A stretch of DNA of 64,000 bases from Verrucomicrobiota bacterium (GTDB lineage: Bacteria > Verrucomicrobiota > Verrucomicrobiia > Opitutales > Opitutaceae): contig JAEZGX010000025.1 in assembly GCA_023416735.1 (NCBI GenBank), forward strand, positions 164,500-228,499. The letters run 5' to 3'. This document shows positions 17,035 to 25,050 of this stretch, piece by piece (position 1 is the first letter of the stretch; the number at the start of each line of letters is the position of its first letter). Both the position numbers and the translations under genes were made by a program. The notes beneath the pieces were generated by a model, which was given only the letters and a program-made list of their open reading frames with translations, was not told the origin of the DNA and made no database searches.

Positions 17035-17433
17035 TGCGTCGACTTGGCGGACGGGTAGGTTGGCGGATTGCCAGTCTTTGAAGGCGCCGGAGTTGGCGAC
17101 GGGAATTTTTTGTTCGGCGAGTTTTCGGGCGACGCGGCCGGAGCGGTTGCCGGAGCGGCAGTAGAGGATGATTTCCTTGCCGGCGTTTTTCGCGAGGAAC
17201 GGTTTCCAGAGTTTTTGTTCGCCGTTGAAATCGCTCATGGGAAGCAGTTCGGCAGGAGCGGCGACTCCGGACTCGGCCCATTCTTCGGGCTCGCGGACAT
17301 CGACGAGGACCGCTTTGCCGGCGGCCACGCGCTGGGCGGCTTCAGCGGCGGTGATGCGAGGGGCGTCGGCGGCGGAGGCGAGCGAAGTCATGAGAAAGAA
17401 GAGAAGGGAAAAAAGGAGAAGGGCGGGTTTCAT
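17023..17433 (-). CDS. Exported rhodanese-domain protein
   Basis: The 136-residue protein has a signal peptide (MKPALLLFSLLFFLMTSLASA) followed by one rhodanese domain. The loop ILYCRSGNRSG contains the catalytic cysteine, and the domain opens with LVDVREPEEWAESG. Single-domain periplasmic rhodaneses transfer sulfane sulfur; the physiological acceptor is unknown. The ATG at 17433 is chosen because the signal peptide starts there. Its 3' end overlaps prmB by 12 bp in convergent orientation. Confidence 0.85.
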   Translation of the reverse strand: MKPALLLFSLLFFLMTSLASAADAPRITAAEAAQRVAAGKAVLVDVREPEEWAESGVAAPAELLPMSDFNGEQKLWKPFLAKNAGKEIILYCRSGNRSGRVARKLAEQKIPVANSGAFKDWQSANLPVRQVDASAP

Positions 17434-17474
17434 GGGGTGTGCACTTTGGGGAGAAGGAGAACGAAAACGAGGGA

Positions 17475-18080
17475 TTATCTCGTGAGGTCGTAGAGGGCGA
17501 AGCCGGCGAAGAAGTTGGGCGCGAAACGGCAGGGGGTGTGCCAGTTGCCGGCGAGGTGGGCGCGGCGGACGATGCGGATGCCTTTGACGGCGCAGAAGTG
17601 TTCGAAGTCCGCGATGGTGACGGGATTGGTCGGGCGGCTTTCGAACCACTCGGTGGTGTAAACTTCGTTGCGGACCTTGCGGCCGCTGAGGAGCGCGCCG
17701 AGGCGGTTTTTCCAGAAGCCGTGATTAACGAAACCGACGGTGAGCGCGTGGCCGACGCGGAGGGCTTCGAGAATCACGCCGGCGGGGTTGTCGAGTTCCT
17801 GCACGGTGCGCGAGCAGATGATGCGGTCGAAATGCCGATCCGGGAATTCGCGCATGAACGAAATCATGTCGCCCTGATACGCGGAGAGACCGCGCGCGAC
17901 GCAGGCGGTGATGCGGTGGAAGTCGAGGTCCACGCCCACGGCGCTGACCTGTTTGGTTTGGACGAGGTAGTCGAGGAGCGTGCCTTTGCCGCAGCCGAGA
18001 TCGAGAACGCGGGAGGCGGGTTCGACCCACTCACCGATGATCTGCATGTCGACGGTGCGTTTTTCGATGAGCGTCGTCAT
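17475..18080 (-). CDS. metW: MetW, methionine biosynthesis partner of MetX
   Basis: The 201-residue protein has a class I methyltransferase fold with VLDLGCGKGTLL near residue 26 and the MetW-specific features QDLD-like TVQELDNPAGV and GFVNHGFWKNR. MetW proteins are encoded with homoserine O-acetyltransferase in many bacteria and are needed for its activity in some. The gene lies downstream of metX on the same strand, separated by an inverted-repeat element of about 116 bp, so the pair may still be one transcript. Confidence 0.9.
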   Translation of the reverse strand: MTTLIEKRTVDMQIIGEWVEPASRVLDLGCGKGTLLDYLVQTKQVSAVGVDLDFHRITACVARGLSAYQGDMISFMREFPDRHFDRIICSRTVQELDNPAGVILEALRVGHALTVGFVNHGFWKNRLGALLSGRKVRNEVYTTEWFESRPTNPVTIADFEHFCAVKGIRIVRRAHLAGNWHTPCRFAPNFFAGFALYDLTR

Positions 18081-18091
18081 GGCGTTTTTTC

Positions 18092-18207
18092 AACCACGGA
18101 TGGACCCGGATGGACACGGCTCGCTGACGAACGCGTGGATTCTTCGCTTCGCTCAGAATGACAGGGGCAGGGAGTGAATCCGTGTTTATCGGTGTTCATC
18201 CGTGGTT
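18092..18207. repeat. Inverted-repeat element (MITE/REP-like) between metX and metW
   Basis: Imperfect 28-nt arms at 18092-18119 and 18180-18207 begin and end with AACCACGGATG / CATCCGTGGTT and match at 22 of 28 positions. Between them is TTCTTCGCTTCGCTCAGAATGACA, a hairpin-forming intergenic repeat common across many bacterial phyla. The right arm touches the metX stop codon. The nested arrangement looks like a small non-coding mobile repeat inserted in an operon. Confidence 0.72.
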
Positions 18208-19391
18208 CAGATCGAGAAGTCGACGACGCGGTTGGCTTCGGTTTCGAGGAAACCGCGGACGAGGGTGTAGAGTTCTTCCGATTCGAGCAGGAAGGAATCG
18301 TGACCGAGATCGGTGTTGAGCTCGGCGTAGCTCGCCTGCTTTCCGGCGCGAAGGAGAGCGAGAGTGATGGCGCGGTTTTGCTCCGGAGGAAAGAGCCAGT
18401 CGCTGGTGAAACCGACCACAAGCGTTTGGGCTAGGACGGGAGCGAAGGCGGCTTCGAGCGAACCGTAGGCTTGCGGGAGATCGAAGTGATCGAGCGCGCG
18501 AGTGATGTAGAGATAGGAGTTGGCGTCGAAGCGATTGATGAAGCTCTGGCCCTGGTGGCGCAGGTAGCTCTCCACTTCGAATTGAACGTCGAAGTTGTAG
18601 GAGTCGCCGTTGACGGACGTCTTTTTTCGACGACCGAATTTTCGGTCCATACTGGCGTCGGAGACGTAGGTGATGTGCGCCATCATGCGGGCGATCGCGA
18701 GGCCGACGCGCGGACCGCCGCCTTTGGCGTAGTCGCCGTGGTTCCAGTCGGGATCCTGCATGATCGCCTGACGGCCGACTTCGTTGAAGGCAATGGCTTG
18801 GGCGCCCTCGCGGGCGGTGGTGGCCATGGCGATGACGCGACGGACGAAGTGCGGGAATTCGATCGAGAAAAGCATCGCCTGCATGCCGCCCATCGAGCCG
18901 CCGATGACGGCGTGGAGTTCGCTGACACCGAGGTGATCGAGGAGGATTTTCTGCGCGCGCACCATGTCGAGGATGGTGACGAACGGGAACGCGAGTCCGT
19001 AGGGGCGGTTGGTGGCGGGGTTGAGGGAGGAAGGACCGGTGGAGCCCTGGCAGCCGCCGAGGACATTGGCGCAGATAACGTAGAAGCGGCGCGTGTCGAC
19101 GGCTTTGCCGGGGCCGATCAGATTGTTCCACCAGCCGGGTTTGCGGTCCTCGGGTGTGTGCAGTCCGGCGCAGTGGTGGTCGCCGGAAAGCGCGTGGCAG
19201 ATAAGGATGGCGTTGTCGCGCGTGGCGTTGAGCGTGCCGTAAGTTTCGTAGCGGAGCGTGAAACCCGGAAGCGTTTGACCGCTTTTGAAAGTGAACGGCT
19301 TTGGGTAAACGAAGTCGTGAGGCGCAACGATCCCGACCTCGCCCGTGGCGCGGTGTGGGGAGGCGACGGTAATCGTCTGGTCGTCGGTCAT
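18207..19391 (-). CDS. metX: MetX, homoserine O-acetyltransferase
   Basis: The 394-residue alpha/beta hydrolase acylates L-homoserine as the committed step of methionine synthesis. The nucleophile elbow is GGSMGGMQA, and the remaining triad members lie in TSDWLFPP (Asp) and LGHDSFL (His). The ATG at 19391 (MTDDQTITV) is preferred to the upstream frame start at 19463, which lacks family similarity. metW follows on the same strand. Some MetX enzymes use succinyl-CoA instead of acetyl-CoA, which sequence alone does not settle here. Confidence 0.93.
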   Translation of the reverse strand: MTDDQTITVASPHRATGEVGIVAPHDFVYPKPFTFKSGQTLPGFTLRYETYGTLNATRDNAILICHALSGDHHCAGLHTPEDRKPGWWNNLIGPGKAVDTRRFYVICANVLGGCQGSTGPSSLNPATNRPYGLAFPFVTILDMVRAQKILLDHLGVSELHAVIGGSMGGMQAMLFSIEFPHFVRRVIAMATTAREGAQAIAFNEVGRQAIMQDPDWNHGDYAKGGGPRVGLAIARMMAHITYVSDASMDRKFGRRKKTSVNGDSYNFDVQFEVESYLRHQGQSFINRFDANSYLYITRALDHFDLPQAYGSLEAAFAPVLAQTLVVGFTSDWLFPPEQNRAITLALLRAGKQASYAELNTDLGHDSFLLESEELYTLVRGFLETEANRVVDFSI

Positions 19392-19511
19392 GCGGCTGCG
19401 CCAGCGTGGCGCGAAACGACAAGTGAGACAAGCGATGCGTTTGTCATGCGCAGAGTCTCGCAAGACGGACCGGGACCGTCGCGGTTGCGGAAACGCGAAC
19501 CGACGGAGGCG

Positions 19512-20252
19512 CTACGAGGCGATGCTTTCGTCGATCTCCTCGTTGGAGAAGACGGTTTGCACATCGTCGAGCTCTTCGAGGGCGTCGTGAAGCTTGGCGA
19601 GAGACTGCGCGACATGCGGATCGCTGACGGGGACGGTGGTCGTCGGAATGTAGGCGATTTCCGCGCTGTCGGACTTGAGGCCTTTTTGTTCGAGCGCGTG
19701 CGAGACCTTATCGAAATTTTGGATACCGCAGCGGATTTCGAAACCGTGATCGCTGGTGATGACGTCGTCGGCGCCGGATTCCAGGGCGATTTCCATCAGC
19801 GCGTCCTCGGTTGTTTGATCTTTCGCGACGAGGAACTGGCCGGCGTGGAGAAATTGGAAGGCGACGGCGCCGGTGCTGGCGAGATTGCCGCCGTGGCGGG
19901 AGAAGACGGAGCGGACGTCCTGGGCGGCGCGGGTTTTGTTGTCGGTGGTGACCTTCACGACGAAGGCGACGCCGCCGGGGCCGTAGCCCTCGTAGGTCAT
20001 TTCTTCGAAGATGACGCCGGGGAGTTCGCCGGTGCCTTTCTTGATGGCGCGGTCGACGTTGTCGGCGGGCATGTTGGCATCGCGAGCCTTGAGCAGGAGC
20101 GTGCGCAAGCGGGCGTTGCCATCGGGATCACCGCCGCCGGCTTTGGCGGCGAGGGTGATGTCGCGGGAGAGGCGGGAGAAGACTTTGCCTTTGCGCGCGT
20201 CGGTGACGGCTTTGAGGCGTTTGACTTTAGACCACTTGTTATGGCCAGCCAT
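19512..20252 (-). CDS. yebC: YebC/PmpR family protein
   Basis: The 246-residue protein starts with the diagnostic MAGHNKWSKVK and includes YEGYGPGGVA, the family hallmark. YebC-type proteins have been described as DNA-binding regulators and, more recently, as factors that relieve ribosome stalling. It lies between yidC and metX on the same strand, 65 bp downstream of yidC. Length and motif content are normal. Confidence 0.94.
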   Translation of the reverse strand: MAGHNKWSKVKRLKAVTDARKGKVFSRLSRDITLAAKAGGGDPDGNARLRTLLLKARDANMPADNVDRAIKKGTGELPGVIFEEMTYEGYGPGGVAFVVKVTTDNKTRAAQDVRSVFSRHGGNLASTGAVAFQFLHAGQFLVAKDQTTEDALMEIALESGADDVITSDHGFEIRCGIQNFDKVSHALEQKGLKSDSAEIAYIPTTTVPVSDPHVAQSLAKLHDALEELDDVQTVFSNEEIDESIAS

Positions 20253-20317
20253 GAAATCCTTCGGATTTCGGTTCCGAGTTTAGGGTTTGGAGTTTCGGGT
20301 TGGGTGAGCGACGGGCG

Positions 20318-22144
20318 TCACTTCTTTTTCTTCGGCGTGACGTTCTTCATCGGACGGCTGAGGCCGGCGGCGGTGTTGGCGGCAGCGGTGCCGGGGCCGA
20401 CGGGGCCGGGTTCGTCCTTCATGCGGTTGATGACGAGCTGCTGGCCGATGGTGAAGATACCGTTGACGGTCGAGTAAAGGGCGAGGGAGCAGGGGAAAGT
20501 GTAGCAGAAGAGCGTGAAGATATAGGGCATGATCTTCATCATTTTCGCCTGCGCGTTGTCCATCGACGGCGTGGGCGTGAGCTGCATCTGGATGACCATC
20601 GTGGCGCCCATGAGGATCGGCATGATGTTGATCGGGAGGCCGAAGACATGCGCGACGGTGTCGGTGGCTGAAAGATCGGTGGCCCAGAGGAAAGGTTGGA
20701 AGCGGAGTTCGGCGGTGCTTTGCAGCATCTGGAAGAAGCCGATGAAGAACGGAATGGTGATGAGAATCGGGAAGCAGCCGCCGACGGGGTTCACCTTGTG
20801 CTTCTTGAAGAGCTCCATCGTGGCGGCCTGGAGCTTCTGCGGGTTGTCTTTGAATTTTTCGCGGATCGCCTGCATCTCGGGCTGAATCTTCGCCATGCGT
20901 TTGGCGGATTTCGAAGCGGCGAGCGTGAAGGGGACGAAGATGGTTTTGAGTATCAGCGTGGTAATTACAATGGCCCAGCCCCAGGACCAGGAACCACCGG
21001 GGAACCACGAATGGACCCACGTCATCAGCGTGATCAGGATCTGGCTGAAGAATTTGAAGAAGCCGAACTGCATGACCTTGTCCTGGTCGGCTTTGAACAC
21101 GTCGCTGTTGGCGAGGCGGCGGTATTCTTTCGGGCCAACGTAGAAGTCGGCGGAGAGCTTCGTTTCGGCGTTGGCGGCGATCGGCGCGAGATCGAACTGG
21201 GTCGAGGTGGTGATGCCGTAGGCGTTGCGTTCGTCTTCGGGGAGCGCGGGGAAGAGTTTCACGCGGCGCGAGACCATGCCGGCGGCGGGGATTTCGGGTG
21301 TCAGGATGGCGGCGAAGAACTGGTTGCTGATCGACGTCCAGACCAGCGGGCCGCCGGTCGCGATGAACGGTTTCGGCAGGCTGGCGCCGATGCCGAGGAA
21401 GCCGCTGCCGCCTTCGAGTTCGGAGCGAGCGAAGAAGTCCTGATCTTCGCCGTCGGAGTAGCCGGTTGTGAGCTGGACGCCGAGATCGCGCGCGTGCGTG
21501 GGAGCGGCGGTGCCGAGACTCCAGGCGACGCGAGGAAGGGTGAACGGTTGTTCGCCGATGTTGCGGAACGTGGTCTCGTGGCGGACGACGTAGGGGTCGT
21601 TGGCTTTATCGGGCGACGTGACGATCCGGTAGCGGCGGGTGACTTCGAGGCGGTTGTCGAGGATGGCGCGGTAAACGACCTCGCTGGTGTTGCTCGAGAC
21701 GACTTCGAATGCGGCGGTGCGATCGAGGCCGGGGAAGTCGACAAACGCGAGCATCGGGTCGGAGTGCAGCGCGTTGAAAACGAACGGCTCGGGGCTGCCT
21801 TTCTCGGCGGCGTATTTCTTGAAGGCGACATCGCGGATGGCGCCGCCGGAGTTGGTGAGGCGAACGATAACGAATTCGTTTTCGAGCGTCGTGACGGTGC
21901 TGGTGGCCGCCTCGGTGGAGATGGGCGCGAAGGTGCCGGTCGGCGTGGGCACGCCGGTGGGGCTCGACGGCGTGGCGGCGGCGACCTGGCCGGCCGCGGC
22001 GGGGCCTTGGTCGGCGACGGCGGGTTGGTTGACCGTGGGCTGCGGGGAACTGGTGGGATTGGGCGAAAGATATCGTCCCAGGAACATGCTGGCGAAGGCG
22101 GCCAGCAGGAGGACGACGCCGATCGTGGTGTTCTTTTTGTCCAT
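20318..22144 (-). CDS. yidC: YidC, membrane protein insertase
   Basis: The 608-residue protein has an N-terminal membrane anchor (GVVLLLAAFASMFLGRYL), a long periplasmic beta domain to about residue 370, and the C-terminal insertase core with GWAIVITTLILKTIF, PVGGCFPILITIPFFIGFFQ and CYTFPCSLALYSTVN. It inserts proteins into the inner membrane, with or without SecYEG. It follows yidD by 11 bp in the conserved rpmH-rnpA-yidD-yidC order. A basic KNVTPKKKK tail is consistent with ribosome contact. Confidence 0.96.
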   Translation of the reverse strand: MDKKNTTIGVVLLLAAFASMFLGRYLSPNPTSSPQPTVNQPAVADQGPAAAGQVAAATPSSPTGVPTPTGTFAPISTEAATSTVTTLENEFVIVRLTNSGGAIRDVAFKKYAAEKGSPEPFVFNALHSDPMLAFVDFPGLDRTAAFEVVSSNTSEVVYRAILDNRLEVTRRYRIVTSPDKANDPYVVRHETTFRNIGEQPFTLPRVAWSLGTAAPTHARDLGVQLTTGYSDGEDQDFFARSELEGGSGFLGIGASLPKPFIATGGPLVWTSISNQFFAAILTPEIPAAGMVSRRVKLFPALPEDERNAYGITTSTQFDLAPIAANAETKLSADFYVGPKEYRRLANSDVFKADQDKVMQFGFFKFFSQILITLMTWVHSWFPGGSWSWGWAIVITTLILKTIFVPFTLAASKSAKRMAKIQPEMQAIREKFKDNPQKLQAATMELFKKHKVNPVGGCFPILITIPFFIGFFQMLQSTAELRFQPFLWATDLSATDTVAHVFGLPINIMPILMGATMVIQMQLTPTPSMDNAQAKMMKIMPYIFTLFCYTFPCSLALYSTVNGIFTIGQQLVINRMKDEPGPVGPGTAAANTAAGLSRPMKNVTPKKKK

Positions 22145-22155
22145 GAAAAATCGGA

Positions 22156-22479
22156 TTAGAGGCTAGAGGCCGCGGGAGAGCCGGCGCGCGGCAAGCGCAC
22201 ACAGCGCGGGGCGCGACGCGGGGGCACGGGATCAAAACCGCCCGGATGGAGCGGCGTGCATTTGAGAAGGCGGACGACGGAAAGCGCGAGGCCGGCGAGG
22301 GCGCCGTGCGTGCGGATCGCGTCGACGGCATAATGCGAGCACGTCGGGGAGAAGCGGCAGCCGCAGGTGGGAAACAGAACGACGAGCGCGGGAGAAACGG
22401 TGCGTTGGTAAAGCCAGACCAAAGCGAGGAGGGCGCGCGCGGGCAGGCGAAAAGCGAAGCGGGCGAGCGACGGGATCAT
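22156..22479 (-). CDS. yidD: YidD, membrane protein insertion efficiency factor
   Basis: The 107-residue protein contains the conserved YidD core LVWLYQRTVSPAL, PTCGCRFSPTCSHYAVDAI and LLKCTPLHPGGFDPVP. YidD supports YidC-dependent insertion at the inner membrane. Its start overlaps the rnpA stop by 4 bp, indicating coupled translation. The arginine-rich tail after VPPRRAPR is variable in the family. Confidence 0.95.
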   Translation of the reverse strand: MIPSLARFAFRLPARALLALVWLYQRTVSPALVVLFPTCGCRFSPTCSHYAVDAIRTHGALAGLALSVVRLLKCTPLHPGGFDPVPPRRAPRCVRLPRAGSPAASSL

Positions 22480-22847
22480 GGCGTGGCGGGAGGTGCGGCC
22501 TTGCGACAGGCGTCGAGGAAGCGGGCTTCGAGTTCGGGGAAAGGTGTGTCGAGGGCGGCGGCGCGAGCAGACAGAAGGCTATCGGTGCCTGCGGGCAGAT
22601 GGTCCTGATGGCGACGGAAGATTTCGCGGAGGCGACGCTTGGCGCGATTGCGGAGAACGGCGTGGCCGACGGCGGCGGTGGAGGCGATGAATGCGGCGCG
22701 ACGGACGTCCGCGGAAGCCTGCTCGTGGTCGGTATTGCGGCGGAGACACCAGAAGGTGAACGCGCCGCAGTTGTAGCGGCGACCGCGTTCGCGGATCGCC
22801 CGGAAATCGCTCTGGCGGCGGATGTGCTGCTCAGGGCGAAATCGCAT
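22476..22847 (-). CDS. rnpA: RnpA, ribonuclease P protein component
   Basis: The 123-residue basic protein matches RnpA: it begins with the RRQSDFRAIRERGRR region and carries the RNR signature in HAVLRNRAKRRLREIFR. It binds RNase P RNA and helps 5' maturation of tRNA precursors. It lies 115 bp downstream of rpmH, as in most bacteria, with an inverted repeat in the gap. The C-terminus overlaps yidD. Confidence 0.95.
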   Translation of the reverse strand: MRFRPEQHIRRQSDFRAIRERGRRYNCGAFTFWCLRRNTDHEQASADVRRAAFIASTAAVGHAVLRNRAKRRLREIFRRHQDHLPAGTDSLLSARAAALDTPFPELEARFLDACRKAAPPATP

Positions 22848-22862
22848 CGGGACAAAAGGCTG

Positions 22863-22950
22863 AAGGACTGAAAACTGAAAGGCTGAAAAAAGCGGCGAAT
22901 CCGGAAAGCGAATACGCGGCGTGTTTCAGGCGTTCAGCCTTTCAGTCCTT
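22863..22950. repeat. Inverted repeat between rpmH and rnpA
   Basis: AAGGACTGAAA followed by GGCTGAA (22863-22886, with a 6-7 nt insertion ACTGAAA) pairs with TTCAGCCTTTCAGTCCTT at 22933-22950. The unit is built from CTGAA-type repeats and occupies most of the spacer. It could be a processing or attenuation hairpin, or a mobile simple repeat. Confidence 0.55.
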
Positions 22951-22962
22951 CCGCCTTCGCAA

Positions 22963-23100
22963 TCAGACAACCGTAAGGCGTTTGCGGCCCTTCAGGCGGC
23001 GGGCTTTGATGACTTTGCGGCCGCTCTTGGTGGCCATGCGAGCGCGGTAGCCGATCTTGCGGGCGCGCTTTTTGCGGTGAGGGCGGAACGTGGGTTTCAT
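22963..23100 (-). CDS. rpmH: 50S ribosomal protein L34
   Basis: This 45-residue ORF reads MKPTFRPHRKKRARKIGYRA at its start and ends KGRKRLTVV, a textbook L34. The protein is a small basic component of the large ribosomal subunit. It heads the rpmH-rnpA-yidD-yidC cluster on the minus strand. I see no dnaA gene or origin-like repeats beside it, so the usual linkage to oriC is not evident here. Confidence 0.96.
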   Translation of the reverse strand: MKPTFRPHRKKRARKIGYRARMATKSGRKVIKARRLKGRKRLTVV

Positions 23101-23227
23101 GATTTCGTGAAAAAAAGAGGGTCAGTGGTGCCTAACGCGAAGGGGGGTGTCAAGGGTGGTAATTCGCCGCGAGGCGGATGCGGTTTCACGGCTGGCGATG
23201 CGGGTGAATTTGGTTTTGGGTCGCGCG

Positions 23228-23665
23228 ATGCGCATCGCGGTTATCTCGGACACGCACGACAAGTTTCCGGCGACGCTGCCGGAGCGGTTGGAAGGAGCGG
23301 AGGAAATCTGGCATTTGGGGGATGTGTGCGAGCCGTGGACGCTGGCGGATTTTCATGCGCTCGGCGTGCCGTTGAAAATCGTGGCGGGGAACTGCGACGA
23401 GCATCCGTGGCCACCGGCGCTAACCCTGGAGCGGGAAGGAGTGACGTTTTTCCTGACGCATGTGCCGCCGGTGCGCGAGCGGGTGCCGGCAGGCATCGCG
23501 GCGGTGTTGCACGGACATACGCATGTGCCGCGGGACGAGACGATCGCGGGCGTGCGGTGGTTGAATCCCGGTTGCATTACGCGGCCCAATCGCGGGGCGC
23601 CGGCGAGCTTCGCGTGGTTGACGGTAGAACGCGGGAAGATGCAGTGGGAACTGGTTTTGGTTTAG
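23228..23665 (+). CDS. YfcE/MJ0936-type metallophosphodiesterase
   Basis: The 145-residue protein has the short metallophosphoesterase pattern: SDTHD near the start, HLGDV, AGNCDE, LTHVPP and HGHTHVP. YfcE-type enzymes hydrolyse phosphodiester model substrates and the physiological role is unclear. The ATG at 23228 is chosen because MRIAVISDTHD is the family start, although the frame is open to 23147. It is divergent from rpmH and lies 23 bp upstream of two phosphatidyltransferase genes. Confidence 0.85.
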   Translation: MRIAVISDTHDKFPATLPERLEGAEEIWHLGDVCEPWTLADFHALGVPLKIVAGNCDEHPWPPALTLEREGVTFFLTHVPPVRERVPAGIAAVLHGHTHVPRDETIAGVRWLNPGCITRPNRGAPASFAWLTVERGKMQWELVLV

Positions 23666-23688
23666 CCTGACTCACGCGAACGAGCCTC

Positions 23689-24231
23689 ATGCACCGGTTG
23701 TCGTATTTGCCGAATTTGTTGAGCAGCCTGCGGATTACGCTGGCGCCGGCGATGTTGGCGGCGGCGTATTCGAACTCGAAAGTGGGGTTTGCGACGTTGC
23801 TGACGGTGGCGCTGGCGACGGATGCGATCGATGGTGTGCTGGCGCGGCGGTGGAAGGCGGAGACGGCGTTGGGCGCGCGGCTCGATCATTGGGGGGATGC
23901 TTTGACGGCGACGCTGGGCGCGGTCGGGGTGTTTTTCCTCTGGCCGCACGTTGTGGAGCGAGAATGGGTGTCGGCGGTGGTGGCGGTGGGCGGATATTTA
24001 GCGGCCGGAGCGGGGCGAATCATGCAGCCGGAGGACCTGCCGAGTTGTCGCGGGTGGGTGGCGAAACTGCTGTCGTTGCTGCTGCCCGTATCGTTGCTCC
24101 CGCTGGTGAATGAGGTGGCGGCGTGGCCGTTTCAGGCGGCGGCGGCGTTGCAGCTGGCGCTCGGCGTGTGGCGGATGATTCAGGCGAGTGCGATGAATGC
24201 GAAAAAGAAGACGGAGGAGGCGGTGGCGTGA
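23689..24231 (+). CDS. CDP-alcohol phosphatidyltransferase (first of a tandem pair)
   Basis: The 180-residue integral membrane enzyme contains the CDP-alcohol phosphotransferase signature D-x2-D-G-x2-A-R-x8-G-x3-D-x3-D, seen as DAIDGVLARR and GARLDHWGD. Family members make phosphatidylglycerophosphate, cardiolipin or related lipids from CDP-diacylglycerol. The substrate cannot be read from sequence. Its stop overlaps the GTG start of a second family member. Confidence 0.85.
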   Translation: MHRLSYLPNLLSSLRITLAPAMLAAAYSNSKVGFATLLTVALATDAIDGVLARRWKAETALGARLDHWGDALTATLGAVGVFFLWPHVVEREWVSAVVAVGGYLAAGAGRIMQPEDLPSCRGWVAKLLSLLLPVSLLPLVNEVAAWPFQAAAALQLALGVWRMIQASAMNAKKKTEEAVA

Positions 24232-24863
24232 CGCCGTCGCGCGAGATGAAGCGAGGAGCGGTGGACCGGGGCGGGGTGGGGCGCGGAGGTGAAGGCGCCT
24301 CGCGTTCGCGGTGGCCGAACATCATCACGGGAACGAGGCTGGCGTTGATGCCGGCGGTGTTGGCACTGGCGCTGGCCGGCGAACGGATGTGGTTCGCGGT
24401 GGTGCTGGGCGTGGCGCTGCTGACGGATGTGTTCGACGGCTTGGTTGCGCGCTGGCTCGACGCGTATTCAGAATTTGGACGCAAACTCGACAGTGTGGCG
24501 GACTATGTGACCCTGTGCGTCGGGTTGAGCGGGATCGTGCTGCTTTGGCCCGAGGTGGTTCGGCGCGAGTGGCCGTGGATTGCGGCGGGGATGGGGATGT
24601 TTGTGGCGGTGTTGATGTTTGGATTTTGGAGGCTCGGGCGGGCGCCGTGCTATCACACATGGGGGGCGAAGCTCGGAGCGGTGTTGTGTGCGGTGTCGCT
24701 GGTGCCGCTGCTGGCCGGATGGGCGGCGTGGCCGTTTCATGCGGCGATCGTGCTGCAGCTGGTGGCGGGGCTGGAGGAGATTGCGATCACGCTGGTGCTG
24801 CCAAGACATGTCGGTGAAATGCCGAGCGTGTGGCATGCTTGGCGGAGGCGGAGGGAGGGCTGA
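24228..24863 (+). CDS. CDP-alcohol phosphatidyltransferase (second of a tandem pair)
   Basis: The 211-residue paralogue has the same signature (DVFDGLVARW and GRKLDSVAD) and similar membrane topology. The GTG at 24228 overlaps the upstream TGA by 3 bp, so the pair is translationally coupled; the longer frame from 24123 is the shadow of the first gene. Divergence of residues around the motif (LDHWGD against LDSVAD) may reflect different acceptors, or the two proteins may form a heterodimer, since the family is dimeric. Confidence 0.84.
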   Translation: MTPSREMKRGAVDRGGVGRGGEGASRSRWPNIITGTRLALMPAVLALALAGERMWFAVVLGVALLTDVFDGLVARWLDAYSEFGRKLDSVADYVTLCVGLSGIVLLWPEVVRREWPWIAAGMGMFVAVLMFGFWRLGRAPCYHTWGAKLGAVLCAVSLVPLLAGWAAWPFHAAIVLQLVAGLEEIAITLVLPRHVGEMPSVWHAWRRRREG

Positions 24864-24877
24864 GAGAGGTGATGAAT

Positions 24878-24942
24878 ATTGTAATGTAATGTATTACAAT
24901 GGGTCGAGGTAGAATTTCTTATGTTGTAATATAATGTATGAC
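24878..24942. promoter_or_regulatory. AT-rich repeated element upstream of the GNAT gene
   Basis: An inverted repeat ATTGTAAT-N7-ATTACAAT (24878-24900) is followed by a near-direct copy of its core: TTGTAATGTAATGTATTAC (24879-24897) and TTGTAATATAATGTATGAC (24924-24942), 17 of 19 identical. The second copy contains TATAAT (24930-24935). In an otherwise GC-rich stretch this looks like a promoter with a repeated operator. The regulator is unknown. Confidence 0.5.
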
Positions 24943-25050
24943 TAACCCGCAGGGGTGAATGCCGTCTGACGGGCGGGGCGGGGGCGGGGCGGTTGGTGCG
25001 GTGGCAGGCGCGATTGGACGGGGCGGGGGGAATCTGCCTACAGTCGGGAC

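Noticed and set aside
18471..22159. Very long plus-strand frames opposite metX, yebC and yidC
   Set aside because: They are antisense frames kept open by high GC content. The minus-strand genes have clear families.
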